This document shows, in pieces, positions 46,062 to 53,205 of a stretch of 64,000 nt of DNA (the first letter of the stretch is position 1; each line of letters begins with the position of its first letter). A program made the translations under genes and the position numbers. The stretch is taken from the NCBI RefSeq assembly GCF_900182665.1, contig NZ_FXTL01000003.1, forward strand, positions 146,481-210,480, in the 5' to 3' direction. The notes beneath the pieces are model-generated. The model was not told where the DNA came from and searched no databases. It saw only the letters and a list, made by a program, of their open reading frames with translations. Origin of the DNA: Propioniciclava tarda. GTDB taxonomy: Bacteria > Actinomycetota > Actinomycetes > Propionibacteriales > Propionibacteriaceae.

Positions 46062-46670
46062 TCAGGCTTCGGTGCGGTTGGCGATCACGACGGGGGCGCC
46101 CACGACGGCTTCGCCCGCGCGACGAGCATGTCCCAGCCCGAGAACCGACAAGACCAGCATGCCGAGGCCCGCGAGTCCCGTGGCTACGAACCCCCAGAAT
46201 GCGATCTTGCCGATGGTGCCGAAGGCGTAGGCGGTGAGCAGCATGCTGCGCAGCGTGTCGCCCATGAACAAGGTCTCGCGGAGATCGCAGGCCTGCTTGG
46301 TGGCGTCCTGTGCCATCGTCGGATCGGCCTTCTTGGCTGCGTTGCAGACCCCGGAGACCTCTGCGTAGGTCTTGCCGCCGGAGGAGGCGTTCATGTGAGC
46401 CTGGATGTAGTGGTCCGCGTAGGCCTTTGCTGCGTCGCCGTTGTCGAGGGGCTGGCCTGCGAACGGTGTCAAGGCAGCCTTGTCGGCGTCCGACAGCCCA
46501 GCCATGGCGGCGGCGACGGGCATGGTGATGCGCTGGGCGGCGAGCTGGTCACGCACCGTGCCGGTCGCGAATGATTGGCCCCAGAAGGCAAGACCTGCCA
46601 CCACCAGCAGCACGGCGGCGATGAGCAGGCCGACATAGGACACGAGTCGGTCGAAGGTCGAACGAAGCAT
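46062..46670 (-). CDS. Two-segment membrane protein, unknown
   Basis: 202 residues from ATG 46670, which follows CAGGAGATC. One membrane segment near the N-terminus (VGLLIAAVLLVVAGLAFWGQ) and one near the C-terminus (IAFWGFVATGLAGLGMLVLS) enclose an extracytoplasmic domain with two Cys (SGVCNAAKK and KQACDLRET) that may form a disulfide. TVRDQLAAQRITMP recalls conserved actinobacterial membrane proteins of unknown role. A CsoR-like palindrome lies 54 bases upstream. Confidence 0.7.
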   Translation of the reverse strand: MLRSTFDRLVSYVGLLIAAVLLVVAGLAFWGQSFATGTVRDQLAAQRITMPVAAAMAGLSDADKAALTPFAGQPLDNGDAAKAYADHYIQAHMNASSGGKTYAEVSGVCNAAKKADPTMAQDATKQACDLRETLFMGDTLRSMLLTAYAFGTIGKIAFWGFVATGLAGLGMLVLSVLGLGHARRAGEAVVGAPVVIANRTEA

Positions 46671-46723
46671 GGTTGATCTCCTGAACCTGGGGGCGGCCGC
46701 CTGGTCGGCGACCACCTCGACGA

Positions 46724-46738
46724 TACCCCTAGGGGGTA
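46724..46738. promoter_or_regulatory. CsoR/CstR-like operator candidate
   Basis: TACCCCTAGGGGGTA, a G/C-tract palindrome of the type bound by CsoR-family (copper, persulfide) repressors, 54 bases before the minus-strand membrane-protein gene. Confidence 0.4.
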
Positions 46739-47045
46739 CGTGGGTGGGCGCAGGAATGCTGAAGCTCGCATCGTTGGTTACGTGTCGAGCGGCCGGGCGG
46801 CTGCCGAGCTCGCGGTCGATTAGGACGCCGCGCTGGCTTCCACGTAGACTGCTCGGGTTCGATTCACCCGACAGGGTGCGTCCGCATCAAGTGGGGCCCC
46901 GGCTCCCACCCGCACGATTCACGTCGTCGGGTCACCAAGGTGCCCTCGCCGATGGCGAGGTGAGTGCCTGTGGCTGGGGCTTTCGCGTGCGCGGAGGCCC
47001 TTTTCGTTTGTCCGGACGCCATACCAGTCAACCTTGGAGGAACCC
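46739..47045 (+). promoter_or_regulatory. infC leader with attenuator-like terminator
   Basis: TAGACT at 46845-46850 is the likely -10 box; no good -35 box is seen. The leader of about 190 bases can form GTGGG/CCCAC (46891-46909) and CCTCGCC/GGCGAGG (46944-46960) hairpins, then a 10-bp stem (46977-46986 with 46991-47000) followed by TTTTCGTTT: an intrinsic terminator 45 bases before infC. Conditional termination controlling infC-rpmI-rplT is inferred. Confidence 0.6.
46977..47009 (+). terminator. Leader terminator (attenuator) upstream of infC
   Basis: GGGCTTTCGC pairs with GCGGAGGCCC (two G-U pairs), loop GTGC, then TTTTCGTTT. It lies inside the leader, not after a gene. Confidence 0.65.
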
Positions 47046-47735
47046 ATCAGCACCGAACCGCGCATCAACGAGCGTATCCATGTGAACGAAGTGCGTCTGG
47101 TCGGCCCCAAGGGCGAGCAGGTCGGCATCGTCCGCATTGAGGACGCGCTGCGGCTCGCCAGGGACGCCGATCTCGACCTGGTCGAGGTCGCACCGCAGGC
47201 ACGCCCCCCGGTGTGCAAGCTCATGGACTACGGCAAGTTCAAGTACGAGGCCGATCAGAAGGCCCGCGAGAGCCGCCGTAACCAGGCCAACACGGTCATC
47301 AAGGAGATGAAGTTGCGTCCGAAGATCGACGGGCACGACTACGACACCAAGAAGGGCCACGTCGTCCGGTTCCTCAAGGCCGGCGACAAGGTCAAGATCA
47401 CGATCATGTTCCGCGGACGCGAGCAGTCGCGTCCGGAACTGGGTTACAACCTGCTGAAGAAGCTGGCTGACGACGTGTCCGAGGACGGCACCGTCGAGTC
47501 CGCGCCCAAGCAGGACGGCCGCAACATGCTGATGGTGCTCGCACCGACGCGCAAGAAGTCCGAGGCCAGGGCCGAGCAGGAGGCCGAGAAGGTCGCCCGC
47601 ATGGCGTCCCGCGCGGCCGCGACCGAGGCGGAGGAGCGCGAGCTCGCCGAGCACCGGGCGGCCACCAAGGCCCAAGCAGCACCGAAGAAGAAGAGGGGTC
47701 CGGCCGACAACCTGGACCCGGACATCGACCTGTAA
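47046..47735 (+). CDS. infC: Translation initiation factor IF-3, ATC start codon
   Basis: 229 residues. IF-3 checks the start codon on the 30S subunit. I place the start at ATC 47046: GGAGGA (47036-47041) lies four bases before it and the protein then begins [19 protein letters not shown], exactly where family members begin. Rare ATT/ATC starts are known for infC and allow IF-3 to repress itself. The N-domain runs to about 80, the linker is [11 protein letters not shown], the C-domain has [18 protein letters not shown]. An Ala/Glu/Lys-rich tail of about 45 residues makes it longer than E. coli IF-3. Confidence 0.93.
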   Translation: MSTEPRINERIHVNEVRLVGPKGEQVGIVRIEDALRLARDADLDLVEVAPQARPPVCKLMDYGKFKYEADQKARESRRNQANTVIKEMKLRPKIDGHDYDTKKGHVVRFLKAGDKVKITIMFRGREQSRPELGYNLLKKLADDVSEDGTVESAPKQDGRNMLMVLAPTRKKSEARAEQEAEKVARMASRAAATEAEERELAEHRAATKAQAAPKKKRGPADNLDPDIDL

Positions 47736-47804
47736 GACGTCCGATCGCCCCGGCCACGCGAGTGGTCGGGACCGTATGACCGAGAGAAAGAGAGCGGCCT
47801 AGAT

Positions 47805-48008
47805 ATGCCGAAGATGAAGACGCACTCCGGTATGAAGAAGCGCGTTCGCGTGACCGGGAGCGGCAAGTTGATGCGTCAGCGCGCCGGCAAGCGCCACCTC
47901 AACGAGCACAAGCCCACCAAGCGCACCCGTCGTTTGAGCGTGGACGTCGCCGTCGCCGCGGCAGACATCAAGATCGCCAAGCGCCTTCTGGGCAAGCGCG
48001 CCCGCTGA
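47805..48008 (+). CDS. rpmI: 50S ribosomal protein L35
   Basis: 67 residues. [20 protein letters not shown] and [16 protein letters not shown] are diagnostic of bL35. It lies between infC and rplT, the standard bacterial order, and is controlled with them. Confidence 0.97.
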   Translation: MPKMKTHSGMKKRVRVTGSGKLMRQRAGKRHLNEHKPTKRTRRLSVDVAVAAADIKIAKRLLGKRAR

Positions 48009-48054
48009 CCCGCTGCCCTGCAGCAACCCGACACGAGCAACAAGGAGTACTCCC

Positions 48055-48426
48055 ATGGCACGCGTGAAGCGTTCCGTCAACGCGCAGAAGAAGCGCCGCG
48101 AGGTCCTCGAGCAGGCATCCGGCTACCGCGGTCAGCGTTCGCGGCTGTACCGCAAGGCGAAGGAGCAGATCCTTCACAGCTACGTCTACAACTACGCGCA
48201 CCGCAAGGACCGCAAGGGCGATTTCCGCGCCCTGTGGATCCAGCGCATCAACGCCGCGGCGCGCGCGGAGGGCATGACGTACAACCGATTTATCTCGGGC
48301 CTCAAGGCCGCTGGCGTTGAGGTCGACCGGAAGATGCTGGCCGAGCTGGCCGTCAGCGACACGAACGCATTCGCCGCGCTCGTGACGCTCGCCAAGGCCA
48401 ACCAGCCCGCTCCGGCCGCTGCCTGA
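48055..48426 (+). CDS. rplT: 50S ribosomal protein L20
   Basis: 123 residues. [36 protein letters not shown] and [20 protein letters not shown] are diagnostic. L20 binds 23S rRNA early in assembly and in several bacteria represses its own operon. AAGGAGTA precedes ATG 48055. A hairpin follows the gene. Confidence 0.97.
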   Translation: MARVKRSVNAQKKRREVLEQASGYRGQRSRLYRKAKEQILHSYVYNYAHRKDRKGDFRALWIQRINAAARAEGMTYNRFISGLKAAGVEVDRKMLAELAVSDTNAFAALVTLAKANQPAPAAA

Positions 48427-48446
48427 GACATTCTGCACACAACGCC

Positions 48447-48487
48447 CGCGGCGCACCCCGGCGATCCTCGCCAGGGGTGACGCCGCG
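48447..48487 (+). terminator. Terminator after infC-rpmI-rplT
   Basis: A stem of 17 bp (48447-48463 with 48469-48487) with two single-A bulges and a 5-base loop; no T-run. Confidence 0.7.
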
Positions 48488-48543
48488 TTCGCGTCCCACC
48501 GCCCCCATCCGGCGCGACCGCGCCACACCGAGTGGAGATTGAG

Positions 48544-49461
48544 ATGACCGAGAGCTTGTTGCTGGAGGAGCCCTCGCAGGCCGTCCTGCGAGATGCCCGG
48601 AAGCTGGTGCGGAGCAAGGACCGCAGGGCCGCCGGGAAGTTCCTGGCCGAGGGGCGCCAGGCGGTGCGTGAGGCGCTGAAGGTGCCCGGCGTCGTCGATT
48701 CGCTGTTCCTGCGCTGGTCGAGCGCTCGCGAGAACGTGGACCTCGTCGAACTGGCTCGCGCCGGGGGCGTCCCGGTGTACGGGGTGTCCGAGCAGAACCT
48801 GGCCACGATGTCGGACACCGTGACGCCGCAGGGCGTCATCGCGGTCGCGAACGACGTCGACATCTCCCTGTCCGAGCTGATGGGCACCAAGCGCAAGAAC
48901 CCGACGCTGCCCAAGAAGAAGCATCAGCGCAAGGACGTTTCGCTGGTCGTCATCTGTGCGCAGATCCGCGACCCAGGCAACGCCGGCACGGTGATTCGCT
49001 GCGCGGACGCCTTTGGTGCGGACGCCGTGATCCTCAGCTCCGACTCGGTCGAGCTCTACAACCCCAAGGTCGTGCGGGCGAGCGTGGGCAGCATCTTCCA
49101 CCTGCCGATCGTGACCGGGGTCGACCTGGACCAGGCGATCCAGGCTTGCCGCGCGGCCGGCATGCAGGTGCTCGCCACCGACGGCGACGCGGGCATCGAC
49201 CTGACAGACCTGGAAGCCGACCTGGGTGGTCCGACCGCCTGGGTGATGGGCAACGAGGCGTGGGGGCTCCCGTCGGAGAGCCTCGAACTCGCCGATCACA
49301 CCGTGGCCGTGCCGATCTACGGGCAGGCCGAGAGCCTCAACCTGGCGACGGCCGCGGCGATCTGCCTGTACGCCTCGGCGACTGCACAGCGGGCCAACCC
49401 GGGCCAGCCGTTGCCCTCGGCTGACCAGCCGGCCCTGCCCTGCGCGGAGCCCTTGGCCTAG
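48544..49461 (+). CDS. TrmH/SpoU-family RNA 2'-O-methyltransferase
   Basis: 305 residues from ATG 48544, with GGAG six bases upstream. The N-terminal L30e-like substrate domain is LVRSKDRRAAGKFLAEGRQA; the SPOUT knot carries ICAQIRDPGNAGTVIRCADA, AWVMGNEAWGL and VAVPIYGQAESLNLATAAAI (motifs 1-3). The position after rplT matches tsnR of actinobacteria, which methylates 23S rRNA or tRNA; the exact target is not known. pheS follows 31 bases later. Confidence 0.9.
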   Translation: MTESLLLEEPSQAVLRDARKLVRSKDRRAAGKFLAEGRQAVREALKVPGVVDSLFLRWSSARENVDLVELARAGGVPVYGVSEQNLATMSDTVTPQGVIAVANDVDISLSELMGTKRKNPTLPKKKHQRKDVSLVVICAQIRDPGNAGTVIRCADAFGADAVILSSDSVELYNPKVVRASVGSIFHLPIVTGVDLDQAIQACRAAGMQVLATDGDAGIDLTDLEADLGGPTAWVMGNEAWGLPSESLELADHTVAVPIYGQAESLNLATAAAICLYASATAQRANPGQPLPSADQPALPCAEPLA

Positions 49462-49492
49462 TCGGCCCACGAACCACCGAAGGGGAGTGCCC

Positions 49493-50581
49493 ATGACGGG
49501 CGAGCAGAACGGACCGCTCAGCGAGGCGTCCATCGAGGCGATGGTCGCGGACGCCGTGGCGGCGATCGCGGCGGCGTCCAGCATCGCCGAACTCAAGACG
49601 GCGCGGCTCGCGCACAGCGGCGACAAGTCGCCGCTGGCGCTGGCGAACCGCGAGATCGGACGCCTCACGCCCGATGCCAAGCGCGAGGCCGGCCAGCGCA
49701 TGGGCGCGGCACGCGCCCGCGTTACCGCGGCGCTCGCCGAGCGGGAGGCCGAGGTCGCGTCCGCCGAGCTGGCCGCGACGCTGGCGTCCGAACGGGTGGA
49801 CGTCACGCTGCCCGTCAGCCGGACGCCCCAGGGCGCGATCCACCCGATCACCGGCCTGATCGACGAGCTGAGCGACGTGTTCGTCGCGATGGGCTGGGAG
49901 ATCGCCGAGGGACCCGAGCTCGAGGCCGAGTGGCTGAACTTCGACGCGCTCAACATCCACGGCGACCACCCGGCGCGCGGCACCACCGACACCCTGTTCG
50001 TCGAGCCGGTGACCGCCCACCAGGTGCTGCGCACCCACACCTCGCCGGTCCAGATGCGAACGATGCTCGACCGCGAGCCTCCCATTTACGTCGTCTGCCC
50101 CGGACGGGTCTACCGCGCCGACGAGTTCGACGCGACGCACGTGCCGGTGTTCCACCAGATCGAGGGACTCTGCGTCGATCGCGGCATCACGATGGCGCAC
50201 CTGAAGGGCACGCTCGATCACCTGGCCCGGTCGATGTTCGGCGACATCACGACGCGGCTGCGTCCGAACTACTTCCCGTTCACCGAGCCGTCGGCCGAGA
50301 TGGATCTGGAGTGCTTCGCCTGCCACGGCGCCTCGGTCGGCAATCCCGAACTCGACTGCAAGACCTGCCGCAACGAGGGCTGGATCGAGTGGGGCGGCTG
50401 CGGCGTGGTCAACCCGCGCGTGCTGCGCGCCGCCGGGATCGACACGGATGTCTACTCGGGCTTCGCGTTCGGCATGGGCATAGAGCGGACGCTGATGTTC
50501 CGCAACAACGCCGCCGACATGCGCGACATGGTCGAGGGCGACGTCCGGTTCAGCCGCTCACTGAAGGGAGAGGCCCGATGA
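49493..50581 (+). CDS. pheS: Phenylalanyl-tRNA synthetase alpha subunit
   Basis: 362 residues from ATG 49493 after AGGGGAG. An N-terminal coiled coil (to about 90) precedes the class II core: HPITGLIDELSDVFVAMGWE, VLRTHTSPVQMRTM (motif 2 region), RPNYFPFTEPSAEMD and GFAFGMGIERTLMFR (motif 3). The Cys-rich CFACHGASVGNPELDCKTC insert is common in actinobacterial PheS. The stop overlaps pheT (ATGA). Confidence 0.96.
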   Translation: MTGEQNGPLSEASIEAMVADAVAAIAAASSIAELKTARLAHSGDKSPLALANREIGRLTPDAKREAGQRMGAARARVTAALAEREAEVASAELAATLASERVDVTLPVSRTPQGAIHPITGLIDELSDVFVAMGWEIAEGPELEAEWLNFDALNIHGDHPARGTTDTLFVEPVTAHQVLRTHTSPVQMRTMLDREPPIYVVCPGRVYRADEFDATHVPVFHQIEGLCVDRGITMAHLKGTLDHLARSMFGDITTRLRPNYFPFTEPSAEMDLECFACHGASVGNPELDCKTCRNEGWIEWGGCGVVNPRVLRAAGIDTDVYSGFAFGMGIERTLMFRNNAADMRDMVEGDVRFSRSLKGEAR

Positions 50582-53199
50582 AGGCCCCGAAGAGCTGGAT
50601 CGCCGAGTACGCCGCGCTGCCCGCGGGCCTGTCCGGACGCGAGCTGGGCGAGGCCCTGATCAAGGCCGGCCTCGAGGTGGAGAGCGTCGAGACCATCGGC
50701 GGCGAGCTGTCCGGCCCGATCGTGATCGGACGCGTCCTGGACTTCGTCGAGGAGCCGCAGAAGAACGGCAAGACGATCCGCTGGTGCCACGTCGACTGTG
50801 GTCCTGATCAGGCCCCGGACGCCGCCCCGCAGCCGGTCCGCGCGGGGGAGATCACCGCCCAGCTGCCCGGCCCTTCGACAGGCTCAGGGACCGGTGATGA
50901 GAGGCTGGCTGAGCTTGTCGAAGCCCCTGCCTCGGCGTCCGGGTATTGGCCGCGCGGCATCGTCTGCGGTGCCCTGAACTTTGCGCCGGGCGATGTCGTC
51001 GTGGTCGCGCTGCCCGGCTCGGTGCTGCCCGGCGGCTTCGAGTTGGGCTCGCGCAAGACCTACGGGCACCTCTCCGACGGCATGATCTGCGCGGTCGACG
51101 AGCTCGGGCTCGGCTCGGACCACTCGGGCATCTTGATCCTTCCGGACGCCGCGCCGTCCGGCGAGCCGTGGGTGCTGGGCTCCGACGCGCTGGACGCGAT
51201 GGGCGTCCGCGACGACGTTCTCGACATGCCCGTCACGCCCGACATGGGCTACTGCCTCAGCATCCGTGGGCTGGCGCGCGAGGCGTCCCAGGCCCTCGAC
51301 GTGCCGTTCACCGATCCGATCGATCGCGCGGTGCCGGCCGAGAAGCACGAGGGCTACGGCGTCCGGCTCGAGACGCCTGGCTGCCCGCTGTTCGTCGCCC
51401 TCACCGTCACGGGAGTCGACCCGACGCGTCCCACGCCGTCCTGGCTGGCGACGCGGCTGGAGGCGTCCGGGATGCGTTCCATCTCGCTGCCGGTCGACAT
51501 CTCGAACTACGTGATGCTCGAGACCGGTCAGCCGAACCACTGCTACGACGCGGCGCTGTTGGACGGCGACATCGTCGTCCGTCTCGCGGCCCCCGGCGAG
51601 CGCCTGGTGACCCTCGACGACGTCGATCGGGCCCTTGATCCGGCCGACATCGTGATCGCGGACGCGGCCGGAGTCATCGGTCTTGGTGGCGTCATGGGCG
51701 GTGCGCGCACCGAGCTGAGTGACTCGTCCACCACGATCGTGATCGAGTGCGCGCACTTCGATCCCATCGCGATCGCCCGCACCTCGCGGCGCACCAAGCT
51801 CAGCTCGGAGGCGTCCCGTCGGTTCGAGCGCTACGTCGATCCGGGCGCGACGTATGCGGCGGCCCATCGGGTCGCGCAGCTGCTGGTCGAACTGGCCGGC
51901 GGCACGTTGGCCGCGGGGGAGACCGTCGCAGGTTCGGTGGCGCCGTTGCCGGCGACGACGATCGCCGCGGACCTGCCCTCGCGCGTCCTCGGCATGCCCG
52001 TCACCCCGGAGCGCGTGGTGGCCATCCTGGAGCGCTCGGGCGTTGCGGTGGCGCAAGACGGCGACCACCTGCACCTGCAGCCCCCGACCTGGCGTCCGGA
52101 CCTGGCCGAGCCCTACGACTACGTCGAAGAGGTCGGCACCAAGGTCGGGCTCGATCAGCTGCCCTCGATCGTCCCCTCGGCGCCGGTCGGCCGCGGGCTG
52201 ACGCGCGAGCAGCGCCTGCGGCGCGCGATCAACCTCGCACTGGCGTCCGCCGGCTTCGTCGAGGTGCTGACGTTCCCGTTCTCGTCGAGCGCGGATCTGG
52301 ACGCCCTCGGCGCCGGTCCCGACGACGAGCGCCGCCGGACGGTTCGGCTCGCCAATCCGCTGGCGGACACGGCTCCGTTCATGCGGACGACGCTCCTGCC
52401 CGGCCTGTTCGCCGCCGTCGCGCGCAACACGTCGCGCGGCAACGACGACCTGGCGATCTTCGAGGCCGGACGCGTGTTCGTGGCAGGAGAGGGCGGCCAG
52501 TCGCCGATGCTGTCCGTCGCGTCGCGTCCGTCGGAGGCCGAGATCGAGGCCCTGGACGCCGCCTTGCCCGCCCAGCCCCGGCACCTGGCCGCGGTGTTGA
52601 CCGGCAACTGGACGCGCGCCGGCTGGCAGGGTGCCGCGGAGCCCGCGTCCTGGACACAGGCGCTGGCCTTCGCCGACGTGGCTGCGTCCGTGCTGGGGCT
52701 CACGCTGGACCGCCGCGCGGTCGAGTACGCGCCGTGGCACCCGGGCCGCTGTGCCGAACTGTCGGTCGCGGGCACGGTGGTCGGTCATGCGGGTGAACTG
52801 CACCCGACGGTCTGCGCGACCTTCGGGCTGCCGGCGCGCACGGCGGCAGCCGAGCTTGACCTCGACCTTCTCCTGACGCTGTTCGGCGGGCCGGGCTCGA
52901 TCGCGCCGGTGTCGTCACACCCGGTGGCCAAGGAGGATGTCGCCCTCGTCGTGGACGAGTCCGTGACGGTCGGTGACCTCGAGCGCGCGTTGCGCGACGG
53001 TGCCGGCGACCTGCTCGAATCGCTCGCGCTGTTCGACATCTACCGCGGCTCCCAGGTGCCGGAGGGCAAGAAGTCCGTCGCGTTCGCGCTGCGGTTCCGG
53101 GCGCCCGATCGCACGCTCAAGGACGCCGATGCCGCGGCCGCCCGGGACGCGGCCGTCGCCGTCGCAGCCGAGCGCCACGGGGCCGCGCTGCGGGCCTAG
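50578..53199 (+). CDS. pheT: Phenylalanyl-tRNA synthetase beta subunit with REP-like in-frame insert
   Basis: 873 residues. PheT pairs with PheS to charge tRNA-Phe and to edit. The start KAPKSWIAEYAALP, the tRNA-binding (EMAP-like) domain, B3/B4 editing domain (FVALTVTGVDP, LPVDISNYVMLETGQPNHCYD), B5 (RVLGMPVTPERVV), the catalytic-like part and the ferredoxin-like C-terminal anticodon domain (SSHPVAKEDVALVVDESV) are all present. Within the EMAP-like domain, residues about 98-120 (GPSTGSGTGDERLAELVEAP) are encoded by an inverted repeat at 50873-50923 and are absent from typical PheT. The frame is kept. Confidence 0.95.
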   Translation: MKAPKSWIAEYAALPAGLSGRELGEALIKAGLEVESVETIGGELSGPIVIGRVLDFVEEPQKNGKTIRWCHVDCGPDQAPDAAPQPVRAGEITAQLPGPSTGSGTGDERLAELVEAPASASGYWPRGIVCGALNFAPGDVVVVALPGSVLPGGFELGSRKTYGHLSDGMICAVDELGLGSDHSGILILPDAAPSGEPWVLGSDALDAMGVRDDVLDMPVTPDMGYCLSIRGLAREASQALDVPFTDPIDRAVPAEKHEGYGVRLETPGCPLFVALTVTGVDPTRPTPSWLATRLEASGMRSISLPVDISNYVMLETGQPNHCYDAALLDGDIVVRLAAPGERLVTLDDVDRALDPADIVIADAAGVIGLGGVMGGARTELSDSSTTIVIECAHFDPIAIARTSRRTKLSSEASRRFERYVDPGATYAAAHRVAQLLVELAGGTLAAGETVAGSVAPLPATTIAADLPSRVLGMPVTPERVVAILERSGVAVAQDGDHLHLQPPTWRPDLAEPYDYVEEVGTKVGLDQLPSIVPSAPVGRGLTREQRLRRAINLALASAGFVEVLTFPFSSSADLDALGAGPDDERRRTVRLANPLADTAPFMRTTLLPGLFAAVARNTSRGNDDLAIFEAGRVFVAGEGGQSPMLSVASRPSEAEIEALDAALPAQPRHLAAVLTGNWTRAGWQGAAEPASWTQALAFADVAASVLGLTLDRRAVEYAPWHPGRCAELSVAGTVVGHAGELHPTVCATFGLPARTAAAELDLDLLLTLFGGPGSIAPVSSHPVAKEDVALVVDESVTVGDLERALRDGAGDLLESLALFDIYRGSQVPEGKKSVAFALRFRAPDRTLKDADAAAARDAAVAVAAERHGAALRA
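50873..50923. repeat. REP-like inverted repeat inside pheT
   Basis: CTTCGACAGGCTCAG (50873-50887) and CTGAGCTTGTCGAAG (50909-50923) are inverted copies with one mismatch, 21 bases apart. The arms resemble a short palindromic repeat that I recall from intergenic DNA of several high-GC actinobacteria. I found one copy in the window. Confidence 0.75.
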
Positions 53200-53205
53200 G
53201 GCGCG

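Noticed and set aside
47034..47036. TTG as infC start
   Set aside because: It overlaps the ribosome site itself; the ATC at 47046 has the right spacing and matches where IF-3 proteins begin.
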